From the IMG/VR virus record IMGVR_UViG_3300034064_000117, positions 1-27,068 of that record: 27,068 bases of DNA; one strand, written 5' to 3'. This stretch comes from a virus. Both the position numbers and the translations under genes were made by a program. Shown here one piece after another: positions 16,665 to 23,037 of this stretch. Within the stretch, counting starts at the first letter, position 1. The number at the start of each line of letters is the position of its first letter. The notes beneath the pieces are model-generated. The model was not told where the DNA came from and ran no database searches. It worked only from the letters and a program-made list of their open reading frames with translations.

Positions 16665-16964
16665 TTAGTAAATCCTCTTCCAAGCATCATTCATGAACCT
16701 GTAAATACTAATCGGTGTAACCCAGACACCTTCTTTATTAACAGAGGGAGATCCAATCTTCCAATTAGTTAGATACTTAACAAACAGTTCAGAGTTAAAT
16801 GGTATATACGTATCAGTAGCAACGAGAGAACCAGTAGCGTTATTCTCACTTATGTTTTCTGTAATTCTGGTATCACCAGACTCGGTTACTCTGGTATCTC
16901 CTGCTTCTGTTAACCTTTCAAATGGTACAAGAATAGATTCGAATTTAGCATTAAGAATTGCCAT
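16665..16964 (-). CDS. Small structural-type protein with 8-residue repeats
   Basis: This 99-residue protein carries TEAGDTRV and TESGDTRI in tandem (residues 19-34), followed by a shorter TEN. The same kind of repeat is seen in fibre-associated phage proteins. After it come an Asn/Ser-rich linker and a compact C-terminus (SIYRFMNDAWKRIY). It sits between two fibre-related genes in the adhesion cluster and is probably a virion or fibre-assembly protein, with no firm function. A weak AGAAAGA ribosome site precedes the ATG. Confidence 0.6.
   Translation of the reverse strand: MAILNAKFESILVPFERLTEAGDTRVTESGDTRITENISENNATGSLVATDTYIPFNSELFVKYLTNWKIGSPSVNKEGVWVTPISIYRFMNDAWKRIY
16863..16910 (-). 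repeat. 24-bp tandem repeat in coding sequence
   Basis: Two diverged 24-base units encode TEAGDTRV and TESGDTRI in frame, with a partial third unit (TEN) after them. Multiples of three preserve the frame, so unit number could vary between related phages. Confidence 0.65.
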
Positions 16965-16976
16965 ATTAAATCTTTC

Positions 16977-17363
16977 TTAAGCCATAGCTAAATCTATATC
17001 GTTGATAGCAAACTGGAGAGTATCTCCATCGTTAATAGTCTTACTTGCTGTTAGCGCACCATGCCAGAGAAGATTATCAGAAGAATCAAGGATACCAATA
17101 TGAGTGATTAAACCCCAGCTACCACCAGAAGCTGTAAATGAAACGGTATTCGTATTGCTCGTTGTACCACCGGGAGAACTAGCAGCAGCGAATGTTACAG
17201 ACTGGCGAGAATAGTTAAAGCCTGAGACTTCAGTACCACCACCTGAATCAGACGGGGCAGCAGTATACAATGCTACATTCCAATCAGTCGGGCGAGTAAC
17301 ACTCTCCGTTGTCATCAACCAGTCAAGGATAAGTTTCTCAGAGTAATCTGATAGTGCAGCCAT
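16977..17363 (-). CDS. Small phage tail/fibre protein
   Basis: This 128-residue protein resembles a widespread family of short phage tail proteins. It starts MAALSDYSEKLILDWLMTTE, continues RPTDWNVALYTAAPSDSGGG and YSRQSVTFAAASS, and ends with the strand pattern WGLITHIGILDSSDNLLWHG and ASKTINDGDTLQF. Members are found beside fibre genes of tailed phages, but their exact role (baseplate or fibre-base piece) is not settled. AGGATAAG precedes the ATG. Its neighbours on both sides are adhesion-cluster genes. Confidence 0.7.
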   Translation of the reverse strand: MAALSDYSEKLILDWLMTTESVTRPTDWNVALYTAAPSDSGGGTEVSGFNYSRQSVTFAAASSPGGTTSNTNTVSFTASGGSWGLITHIGILDSSDNLLWHGALTASKTINDGDTLQFAINDIDLAMA

Positions 17364-17374
17364 AATGTCTTATC

Positions 17375-17668
17375 CTATGAAGATACTTTAAACCAGACAT
17401 CTCCGTCTTCACCACCAGAAGGAGAAGCTGTACTAATAGTAACTCGATTAAACAGAGCGAAGATATCTACACCGTTAACGTACAATCCATCAGCATTCAT
17501 AATCGAATTACCATTCATGTCCAAGTCCGCATTCATGGCATTCGGAGTAGATCCATCGAGGGAGAGTGTATTCTCAAATCCATTCCTAAGATTATTAAAG
17601 TTATCATTAATGGTATCAGTTGCCTGATAGCCAGTACTAACTGTACTAATATTAGGTTTCTTAGCCAT
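17375..17668 (-). CDS. Orphan fibre-adaptor protein (fibre N-terminal module)
   Basis: This 97-residue protein is MAKKPNISTVSTGYQATDTI, then DNFNNLRNGFENTLSLDGST, PNAMNADLDMNGNSIMNADG and YVNGVDIFALFN. This is the N-terminal attachment and shaft-start module that usually opens full-length podovirus fibres, here ending after about 97 residues with an SPSGGEDGDVWFKVSS tail. It starts inside the stop of the previous gene (TAATG); a TTG start 9 bases earlier is less likely. It may be a stand-alone adaptor onto which separately encoded fibre subunits dock, or the remnant of a split fibre. Confidence 0.7.
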   Translation of the reverse strand: MAKKPNISTVSTGYQATDTINDNFNNLRNGFENTLSLDGSTPNAMNADLDMNGNSIMNADGLYVNGVDIFALFNRVTISTASPSGGEDGDVWFKVSS

Positions 17669-18129
17669 TACAACCAAACCCTCGCGCGATTGTTTACGAC
17701 AGCCGGATCAAAGAGGCAGACGCCGTTCGGACCCTCATAACCACCGGGAACACCCGGACCGGGAATAGCCGTCCAGACCATGCCGGGGATAAGAGACAGG
17801 ATATTTGTTCTCTCGAAAACAGAGAGGAGATTACCCTGTGCGTCATACTGCGGAAGGACTGTAGGCTTGCCCTCTGCATCCGGTGGTCCCATCATGAGGA
17901 GAGACACGATAGGATCAATAGCGAGGAGGTTAACGTGATGCCCTGCAACAGTAACATCCTCAGACTTAACGATTGGTCCGATCTCATCAATGATGACCCC
18001 TTCATGCGGGATCAACCTACCATCAGCATCAAGGGTAGCCAGCATTGAGCCATCAGGGAATGCTGTACTAGTCATGCCGTCGATGAAGAGTTGACGGGAG
18101 GAACACCATGCAAAGATTTCAATAGCCAT
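17668..18129 (-). CDS. Unknown protein in the adhesion cluster
   Basis: This 153-residue protein starts MAIEIFAWCSSRQLFIDGMT. It contains IIDEIGPIVKSEDVTVAGHH (about residues 46-65), LLAIDPIVSLLMMGPPDAEG and a Pro/Gly-rich end (WTAIPGPGVPGGYEGPNGVC). I do not recognise a family. It is TAATG-linked to both neighbours, which are fibre genes. The 3' end is GC-rich (38/60 at 17701-17760) relative to the virion genes, another sign of mosaic origin. A fibre chaperone or a fibre-base subunit would be plausible; neither is shown by the sequence. Confidence 0.6.
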   Translation of the reverse strand: MAIEIFAWCSSRQLFIDGMTSTAFPDGSMLATLDADGRLIPHEGVIIDEIGPIVKSEDVTVAGHHVNLLAIDPIVSLLMMGPPDAEGKPTVLPQYDAQGNLLSVFERTNILSLIPGMVWTAIPGPGVPGGYEGPNGVCLFDPAVVNNRARVWL

Positions 18130-20477
18130 TAGACAGTCCTCGCTTGCAGTTCGGTATTAGACAGACGGCGCGGGATGTAGGTGATCTGGCGAACCCATCC
18201 AGTGGTGAATGCGCCACTGTTTTGCGCAATGTTGACAAATGAACCTACAGAGTATCCGGCGACAACAGTACCAGTGGTAACACTTGTACCATTAGCCACG
18301 ACTGCACGACCAGTTGCATCATATGCGCTTGCAAACTTTGAAACAGGCCCGGTTACATCCTCAGATGTCCCAACAATAGTTACGCCATCATATGACGCTG
18401 CCGCACTTGCTCCAGATCCGATATAAGCAATTCGCTTATTCTGATCATTGTTAAGGCCAAGGATGTATACTGTTGTTGGCACTGCACCAGATACTTGCGT
18501 CTGGAAATTTACGACCCATGAACCAGCGGTTTCGCTGTATGGAAACTGGCTGGTACTTACGCTGACAACATCAGCAGCGCGGGTTACAGTAGCAGCCCCG
18601 GTCGGGATGTAGCTGGTGGCGAAGGAGGCGTTCTCTTCCGCCATGCCTCCATATACAAGTACGGATACACCAGACGCACCAGTGACGCGCGTAAGGAAAA
18701 CTGGGTTCGCCGTGACCGATGGAGCAGCACCAGCAGTGAACGTGGTAATAGCGCGATACCAACCGTTGCCGACATTATGCACAGATGAAACGGTGTTGCT
18801 ATCGCTACTTACAGTTACGCCAGTGCTTCTAACTGCGAAAATTGCCGTCCAAGACAAATCCCAGTTTACTGTGCTGTTATACTCAAGCGAAACGTCCACA
18901 TCGTAACCATCGTATTTAAAGTATCGACTAATCACATACTTTCGCCCGCCAACCGTCGTCATATTGGTTGCAGTGGGAAAATACCTCGGAGTTGTTGCAT
19001 CCGTTTTTGACACACGAACAGCACTCATGGTGCCATCGGGCGAAATTGCAGCGTTAGCCGTAGACGAAAGCCCCGTACCCATAGTAGGTGCGTTGCTGGC
19101 AAGAGCTAAATTTGTCCTCTGCTCCTCAACGAGAAGCCCCTTTGCAGCCAAAGTTGCGCCATCAAAATCCAGTCTCGGCCCGTAATACGCAGCGGCAGTC
19201 GGTGCGGCTCCGTAGTTAGGCACGTAAGGGTCAATGCTGGCGCTGTCGGAAAGCTGTGCGCCCCAGAGGTAGATGCCAGAGATGCCATCTCCTGTGTAAG
19301 ATGTTACGCTTGGAGCGTTGCAGAAATTAAGCTGCCAATATCCAGTTCCAGAAGCTGTTGCCACCGCAGTCGCAGAAATGCGATACCAGCCGTCCGCAAG
19401 CGCAACAATTGTCGCCGTACCAGTTCCACTTCTGTTGGTCACTGTGCCGCCGCCTGCCAATGAATATTCGGCAGTGTAAACAACACTGGTTGCCTGATTT
19501 ACAAGCTGAACAATTGAACGGCCAGCGGGCTTTACATATGCTGTCCAAGTGTAAGGTGTCGTGTTAATTGCATTAGCAAAAGTACGATAAATGTTATGAC
19601 CGCTAGTACCAGTATCCTCCACAAGAAGAGATGCACTAAGCAACCCATTCGGAGAAGTTGTCGCATTTGCTACAGAGCCAGACCCAATCGCTTTAATGCC
19701 AGCGAGTGTCCAGCCTGTTCCGCTTCCGTAAGACTCAGTGAACCCCAGCAAGTTCTTCGGTGTAGTCGGATAATATGTTCCAAAGCCAGCAGGCTGGGCG
19801 GGGTTCTGTACCATGCCGCCAAGGTCTGAGCGGTAGAGGTGTGCGCCCCAGATGTAGATGCCTGAACCGTTTCCGAGATACGACTCATAGCCGCCAGCAC
19901 TTGCCGTGATAACGCCCGTTTTATTAGGCGCAGAAACTGCACGTAAAAACGATACGGATGTGCCAATAGTGCATGTCACTGAGCAATAGTACCAACCGTC
20001 ACCAACGCTGGAAATGGTCGGAGTACCTACAACTGCGTAGCCCGTTCCTGAAGCCCCGCTGGTCGCCAAGGCTCCAGTTGCAAGATTAAACACTGCAACC
20101 GCATAAAGGGTGCCGCTTGAAATATCCGATACACCAAGTGTCATATAGTCAAGTGTGTTCTTCTTGGCGAAGATACGAACAACTACATCTCTTCCAGACA
20201 AGGCATATGAAGTTATGTCTTGAGCGGCGTAATGAATGTTGTTCACTGCGGTATCAAGGAGACTGTCTGCGGTATTCGTACCGTTGGGTGCGGTTGTAGC
20301 ATTGGCCGTAACGGTCGTTGCCACCTTTGACCAATTGCTGCTCTCAAACTGCTCACTCGCCAGCAGGAGGTTGTGGGGAGCCCACTTGATCTTGCCGTCG
20401 CTGTCCGTCACCGTTGCATTCGACGTTCTAGAGAACGTGATTAGGTCTGTAGCGATGCCTGTCTGTACTGTTGCCAT
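18129..20477 (-). CDS. Large fibre with three carbohydrate-binding-like modules
   Basis: This 782-residue protein is built of three similar beta-sandwich-like modules. Module 1 is about 36-215 (NLLLASEQFESSNWS, GDGWYYCSV, GIYIWGAHL), module 2 about 242-410 (NLLGFTESYGSGTGW, ADGWYRISA, GIYLWGAQL) and module 3 about 456-612 (NLALASNAPTMGTG, GNGWYRAIT, VLVYGGMAEE). The C-terminus (about 645-782) ends VRQITYIPRRLSNTELQARTV, a pattern common in LamG-like surface-binding fibre ends. It would bind host polysaccharide. There is no obvious hydrolase motif, so depolymerase activity is not claimed. Codon use differs from the core virion genes. A GAGGT ribosome site precedes the ATG. Confidence 0.78.
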   Translation of the reverse strand: MATVQTGIATDLITFSRTSNATVTDSDGKIKWAPHNLLLASEQFESSNWSKVATTVTANATTAPNGTNTADSLLDTAVNNIHYAAQDITSYALSGRDVVVRIFAKKNTLDYMTLGVSDISSGTLYAVAVFNLATGALATSGASGTGYAVVGTPTISSVGDGWYYCSVTCTIGTSVSFLRAVSAPNKTGVITASAGGYESYLGNGSGIYIWGAHLYRSDLGGMVQNPAQPAGFGTYYPTTPKNLLGFTESYGSGTGWTLAGIKAIGSGSVANATTSPNGLLSASLLVEDTGTSGHNIYRTFANAINTTPYTWTAYVKPAGRSIVQLVNQATSVVYTAEYSLAGGGTVTNRSGTGTATIVALADGWYRISATAVATASGTGYWQLNFCNAPSVTSYTGDGISGIYLWGAQLSDSASIDPYVPNYGAAPTAAAYYGPRLDFDGATLAAKGLLVEEQRTNLALASNAPTMGTGLSSTANAAISPDGTMSAVRVSKTDATTPRYFPTATNMTTVGGRKYVISRYFKYDGYDVDVSLEYNSTVNWDLSWTAIFAVRSTGVTVSSDSNTVSSVHNVGNGWYRAITTFTAGAAPSVTANPVFLTRVTGASGVSVLVYGGMAEENASFATSYIPTGAATVTRAADVVSVSTSQFPYSETAGSWVVNFQTQVSGAVPTTVYILGLNNDQNKRIAYIGSGASAAASYDGVTIVGTSEDVTGPVSKFASAYDATGRAVVANGTSVTTGTVVAGYSVGSFVNIAQNSGAFTTGWVRQITYIPRRLSNTELQARTV

Positions 20478-20482
20478 TCTTA

Positions 20483-20950
20483 TTAATACCTCAAGGAATA
20501 AGTGTTATCAGTAAAGTCTGTCGCAAAGACACTAGACTCAATTGTATTCGGTGTAAGACCAGTCAACTGTTCCGCTCCTGTAGCATTCTTAATCGTGTAG
20601 TCGTTAGTGAGGAAGTCAATGCTCATGCCAACCCAGTCATTATATAGGAGAAGTTCAGAAGAGGTTAGGAGACCAAACATATTCGTAGCACCCGTACTGG
20701 CATACAAACCAGTATAAGTCGTAAGACTGTTCTGGGTTACACCTCTTAGTGCACCACACGGATGGTATCTGCCAAGACCAGCACTATCGATGCAGACGTT
20801 AACTGATCCATCAGGTGCGTAAAGACCAGTAAAAGAAGTACCGGGAACAAGAGTAACTCGCATAGCCCCAGATGCAGCGTAAAGACCCCTGCTTACTGAG
20901 GTATCGTTTACGACTACATTAATAGCACCTGATATAGCATAGAGGGGCAT
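20483..20950 (-). CDS. GLYA-repeat structural protein, first gene of the late block
   Basis: This 155-residue protein has about five repeats of roughly 20 residues in its first half: PLYAISGAINV, GLYAASGAMRV, GLYAPDGSVNV, RYHPCGALRGV and GLYASTGATNM. The repeat is known from phage structural proteins associated with fibres, but its role is unclear; it looks like a beta-solenoid. The non-repeat C-terminus (residues 85-155) includes LLLYNDWVGMSIDFLTNDY. An AAAAGGTAG ribosome site lies before the ATG, about 155 bases downstream of the nearer tandem promoter. As first gene it should be expressed strongly. Confidence 0.7.
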   Translation of the reverse strand: MPLYAISGAINVVVNDTSVSRGLYAASGAMRVTLVPGTSFTGLYAPDGSVNVCIDSAGLGRYHPCGALRGVTQNSLTTYTGLYASTGATNMFGLLTSSELLLYNDWVGMSIDFLTNDYTIKNATGAEQLTGLTPNTIESSVFATDFTDNTYSLRY

Positions 20951-21112
20951 CGGCTACCTTTTAGTGGAGACACAAAAGAAAGATTAAGAATGGTTATACT
21001 ATTGGTTTAACTTATGGTAGAAGAAACCTTTAGAGATAACCTATAAGTATTTTATTACCAAAAGCTAGGACTAGTCTAACTAAAGCTTAATCCCCCGGTT
21101 TAACATATGGTT

Positions 21113-21141
21113 ATTATAACATATGCTGTATCGGGAGTCAA
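21113..21141 (-). promoter_or_regulatory. Late-block promoter, proximal of tandem pair
   Basis: On the minus strand, TTGACT (21141-21136), a 17-base spacer, then TATAAT (21118-21113): 11 of 12 bases match the sigma70 consensus. The expected transcript start is near 21106, giving a leader of about 155 bases before the ATG at 20950. A GGTTTAAC motif (plus-strand reading, 21097-21104) lies just past the start. Confidence 0.8.
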
Positions 21142-21144
21142 TAC

Positions 21145-21173
21145 ATTATTGGTATTCCCCCGCCTCCAGTCAA
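21145..21173 (-). promoter_or_regulatory. Late-block promoter, distal of tandem pair
   Basis: TTGACT (21173-21168), a 17-base spacer and AATAAT (21150-21145) give 10 of 12 consensus matches. It lies 32 bases upstream of the proximal promoter and points the same way; its spacer contains a GGCGGGGG run. Confidence 0.65.
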
Positions 21174-21362
21174 TAATAAATATAAATAAAAGACTAGTGT
21201 GATATTAATACCACAGTGTACATCCCTTACTTAGGGGTAGACCCGATTGCTGGGAATTTCTTCTAGAAAATTTCATGGTGTGATTAAGGGGGATAGGAGG
21301 TAGTCAAACCCCCGCCCACCCGTTTAACCCTATGCTAGGACTTTATTCCCAAGGGGAAGCCC

Positions 21363-21568
21363 TAGGAATATATTCACATGGTAGGACACTAGGAATTTAT
21401 CCCTACGGATTTCCTAGGACTACATACCTAGCATGTGACTAATAGCAGTTAGGAATCATTGTGTTGTCAAGATAATTGTTTTGAGGAATATCAATGGGTT
21501 AGACCGAAAGGGGATAGGAATAAATCTACTCCATACTCCTGGGCAATCTGTCAGAAATGTATAGGAAT
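21363..21568 (+). repeat. Dispersed TAGGAAT repeats
   Basis: TAGGAAT starts at 21363, 21390, 21450, 21515 and 21562; the last two share ATAGGAATAAA. TAGGAC occurs at 21066, 21336, 21382 and 21415 nearby. The density is far above what 7-base words should give in this length. They could be binding sites for a replication initiator, regulator or packaging enzyme. Confidence 0.6.
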
Positions 21569-21696
21569 AAACATATTCCCAGTGTAGGATCGATAGGTCA
21601 AATAATACACTACCAATTCAGTAGAGATCTAACCCTTTGATATCACAGGGAAAGAGCTATGCATTCCAGGCATACGGCTATGCACTGTTAGCACCC

Positions 21697-21724
21697 TTGA
21701 CAGGATTCTTGTACCACCTATGGT
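21697..21724 (+). promoter_or_regulatory. Rightward promoter for the first plus-strand gene
   Basis: TTGACA (21697-21702, perfect), a 16-base spacer and TATGGT (21719-21724, 4 of 6). A start near 21731 would give a leader of about 185 bases that includes the inverted repeat and the palindrome before the ATG at 21916. Confidence 0.5.
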
Positions 21725-21762
21725 GATGGCTCTACCTGCTGATTCACATTGTAAATGACTTA

Positions 21763-21829
21763 ACAACCCCAAACGGGACGGGCGCGAGCTATGCCTATAC
21801 CGTAACGGTCTGACACACCTAGGGGTTGT
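21763..21829 (+). repeat. Long-range inverted repeat in the leader
   Basis: ACAACCCC (21763-21770) and GGGGTTGT (21822-21829) are perfect complements 51 bases apart, and the space between contains a small hairpin ACCGTAACGGT. In RNA this would close a multi-helix element. Upstream, GCTATGC recurs at 21656 and 21677, and again inside at 21788. A regulatory leader is possible; no known riboswitch class is recognised. Confidence 0.4.
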
Positions 21830-21851
21830 CTAAGCTGGTCCCTCAGTTTTC

Positions 21852-21870
21852 CGTTTTCCCATGTGGGAAA
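21852..21870. repeat. Palindrome-containing 19-bp repeat, copy 1
   Basis: CGTTTTCCCATGTGGGAAA is identical to the copy at 22504-22522. Within it TTTCCCA and TGGGAAA form perfect 7-bp arms around TG (21855-21870). It lies 45 bases before the ATG of the gene at 21916. It may be an operator, an RNA hairpin or a recombination site. Confidence 0.75.
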
Positions 21871-21915
21871 CTGGGGGACTAGCTCATTAGTCCAATCAAC
21901 TGGAAAGTAAAAATT

Positions 21916-22419
21916 ATGTCTATCAACTATATCAAAGCAGCTAATGAAATCGCCAAACTCTACGTTGCTCAAGGTAATGGCCTGATCCAACTCTCAGACA
22001 AGCTGTTGCATGCTCTTAGGGAAGCTGAGAGCAACGGCACAGATGTAAACATGGTTTGGGCAAGCATCGCCCGCACGAATAACTGGAGTGACCGTGACGC
22101 TGGCCTTGACGGAAACCCGATGCCAAAGACACTGGCAAACTATCGGTCCCTCTCACGGAAGGCCATTCAGCTTGCCGTAGGCCATAACTACTCGGACCAC
22201 GCAGCATGGAAGAAAGCGATTGCCCATGCGAACAAGTTGTCTAAGTCTCAGGAAGCGGAGGAAACGCCACGTATCCCCTCAGTTGACCTAAACGAAATGG
22301 AAATGCCCTCTTACGTCGAGCACATCATTAAAAAGCGTTTGTCTATGACAGAAAAGAATATCAAAACCTTTGATAGTGTTATCATCAAAGCAATCGAAAA
22401 GTTTATGGAAGTTGCCTAA
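21916..22419 (+). CDS. Monocistronic first gene of the plus block, candidate regulator
   Basis: This 167-residue protein starts MSINYIKAANEIAKLYVAQG and is helical throughout: LSDKLLHALREAESNGTDVN, then NWSDRD, TLANYRSLSRKAIQLAVGHN, and a linker before KKRLSMTEKNIKTFDSVIIK. I recognise no family. Arg/Lys-rich helices in the middle are compatible with DNA binding but no clear helix-turn-helix is seen. It has its own promoter region, GGAAAG ribosome site and strong terminator, and identical palindromes lie before and behind it. It is GC-richer than its neighbours (34/60 at 22081-22140 against 26/60 at 23101-23160). This setting suggests an autoregulated control protein or a recently gained gene. 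Confidence 0.75.
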   Translation: MSINYIKAANEIAKLYVAQGNGLIQLSDKLLHALREAESNGTDVNMVWASIARTNNWSDRDAGLDGNPMPKTLANYRSLSRKAIQLAVGHNYSDHAAWKKAIAHANKLSKSQEAEETPRIPSVDLNEMEMPSYVEHIIKKRLSMTEKNIKTFDSVIIKAIEKFMEVA

Positions 22420-22444
22420 CTCACGTAGTAAGTAGAAACACCAA

Positions 22445-22474
22445 GGGGTCATCCGAAAGGATGGCCTCTTTTTT
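22445..22474 (+). terminator. Rho-independent terminator
   Basis: GGGGTCATCC and GGATGGCCTC pair over 10 positions (two G-T pairs) around a GAAA tetraloop, followed by six T. It ends the transcript of the gene at 21916-22419, 25 bases after its stop. Confidence 0.92.
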
Positions 22475-22491
22475 CGTGCCTAATTCTAGAA

Positions 22492-22497
22492 TATAAT
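22492..22497 (+). promoter_or_regulatory. Possible -10 element for the small-gene operon
   Basis: A perfect TATAAT lies between the terminator and the second palindrome. The -35 position holds only a T run, so alone it would be weak or need an activator. A start near 22504 would coincide with the palindrome, as for a repressor site. Confidence 0.4.
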
Positions 22498-22503
22498 CCT
22501 ACT

Positions 22504-22522
22504 CGTTTTCCCATGTGGGAAA
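22504..22522. repeat. Palindrome-containing 19-bp repeat, copy 2
   Basis: It is identical over 19 bases to 21852-21870 and carries the same TTTCCCA/TGGGAAA arms (22507-22522). It lies just downstream of the TATAAT and upstream of a nine-T tract (22533-22541) and the small-gene operon. Confidence 0.75.
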
Positions 22523-22579
22523 TCAGTTCTTCTTTTTTTTTAATTGTCTAGAAGGTAGCTAAGGTAAAGAGGTGTCCAA

Positions 22580-22666
22580 ATGGAAATGTTTCTAACGGCT
22601 GGTATGTATGTCTTGATGGTGGCAATCGTAACGCTGCTTTATCTAGAAGGTAGGAAAGGAATCTAA
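22580..22666 (+). CDS. 28-residue membrane peptide
   Basis: A tiny gene reading MEMFLTAGMYVLMVAIVTLL then YLEGRKGI. It starts at an ATG 5 bases after AAAGAGGTG, a strong ribosome site, and stops one base before the next ATG. Residues 4-21 are a single hydrophobic segment followed by a basic end, so it should insert in the inner membrane. It is first in the small-gene operon. Function unknown; small phage membrane peptides often modulate host envelope enzymes, but nothing here shows that. Confidence 0.6.
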   Translation: MEMFLTAGMYVLMVAIVTLLYLEGRKGI

Positions 22667-22667
22667 C

Positions 22668-23036
22668 ATGCAAACGCTAGAGCTTAGGCTTACTCATGTA
22701 TACGCTGATACGTGGAGGAATGAGGACGAGTGGAAAGCTATTGGTGAGTACGAGATACTGTCTACCCAGAAATGGAGAGAGATCACGGATGATGATGACT
22801 TCGATGCAACGGAACCTCTTAAGCATATCTATGAGGTAGTCGTTATCCCAAATGGGGCAGGACGTTGTGCTGATATTGATCAGGCTTTAATAGATAAGTT
22901 CTCTCATTCGGGTTGTCATCATGAGTATGATTGCTGTGGGTGTAGGTCTTTCTCAGCACAGAAGCCTGAGTACTTGTACACACAAGAAGGTAGGTGGCAC
23001 TATCGCGTTACTGTCAACTCTTATAGGAACTACTAA
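22668..23036 (+). CDS. Cys/His-cluster protein, unknown function
   Basis: This 122-residue protein starts MQTLELRLTHVYADTWRNED and has an acidic stretch (DDDDFD, 41-46). Near residues 83-92 it has the cluster CHHEYDCCGC, and C67 also lies in reach. A CRSFSA segment follows and the end is WHYRVTVNSYRNY. The cluster could bind zinc. I do not recognise an established family. The preceding AAAGGA gives a ribosome site, and it is followed one base later by another Cys-motif protein. It may be a host-takeover factor by position. Confidence 0.65.
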   Translation: MQTLELRLTHVYADTWRNEDEWKAIGEYEILSTQKWREITDDDDFDATEPLKHIYEVVVIPNGAGRCADIDQALIDKFSHSGCHHEYDCCGCRSFSAQKPEYLYTQEGRWHYRVTVNSYRNY

Positions 23037-23037
23037 C

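Larger units (their letters stand above)
20951..21915. other. Divergent gene-free control region
   Basis: No convincing gene is present in 965 bases between the leftward late block and the rightward small-gene block. It contains two left-pointing promoters, one right-pointing promoter, repeated TAGGAAT and TAGGAC words, GGTTTAAC motifs, an inverted-repeat leader and a palindrome. Such a region could also hold the replication origin or packaging/terminal-repeat site, which cannot be told from one copy. Confidence 0.8.

Noticed and set aside
15723-20477. Diversity-generating retroelement acting on the fibre genes
   Set aside because: No reverse transcriptase gene and no template/variable repeat pair were found in the window.
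21650-21735. tRNA-like cloverleaf in the control region
   Set aside because: Short hairpins and GCTATGC repeats occur, but there is no T-loop GTTCRA sequence or acceptor stem with the right spacing.
20951-21915. Direct terminal repeats of the phage genome
   Set aside because: Only one copy of the region is present, so terminal redundancy cannot be shown from sequence alone.
21760-21990. 76-codon minus-strand frame across the leader and the start of the first plus-strand gene
   Set aside because: It overlaps the leader elements and a better gene, and has no ribosome site.
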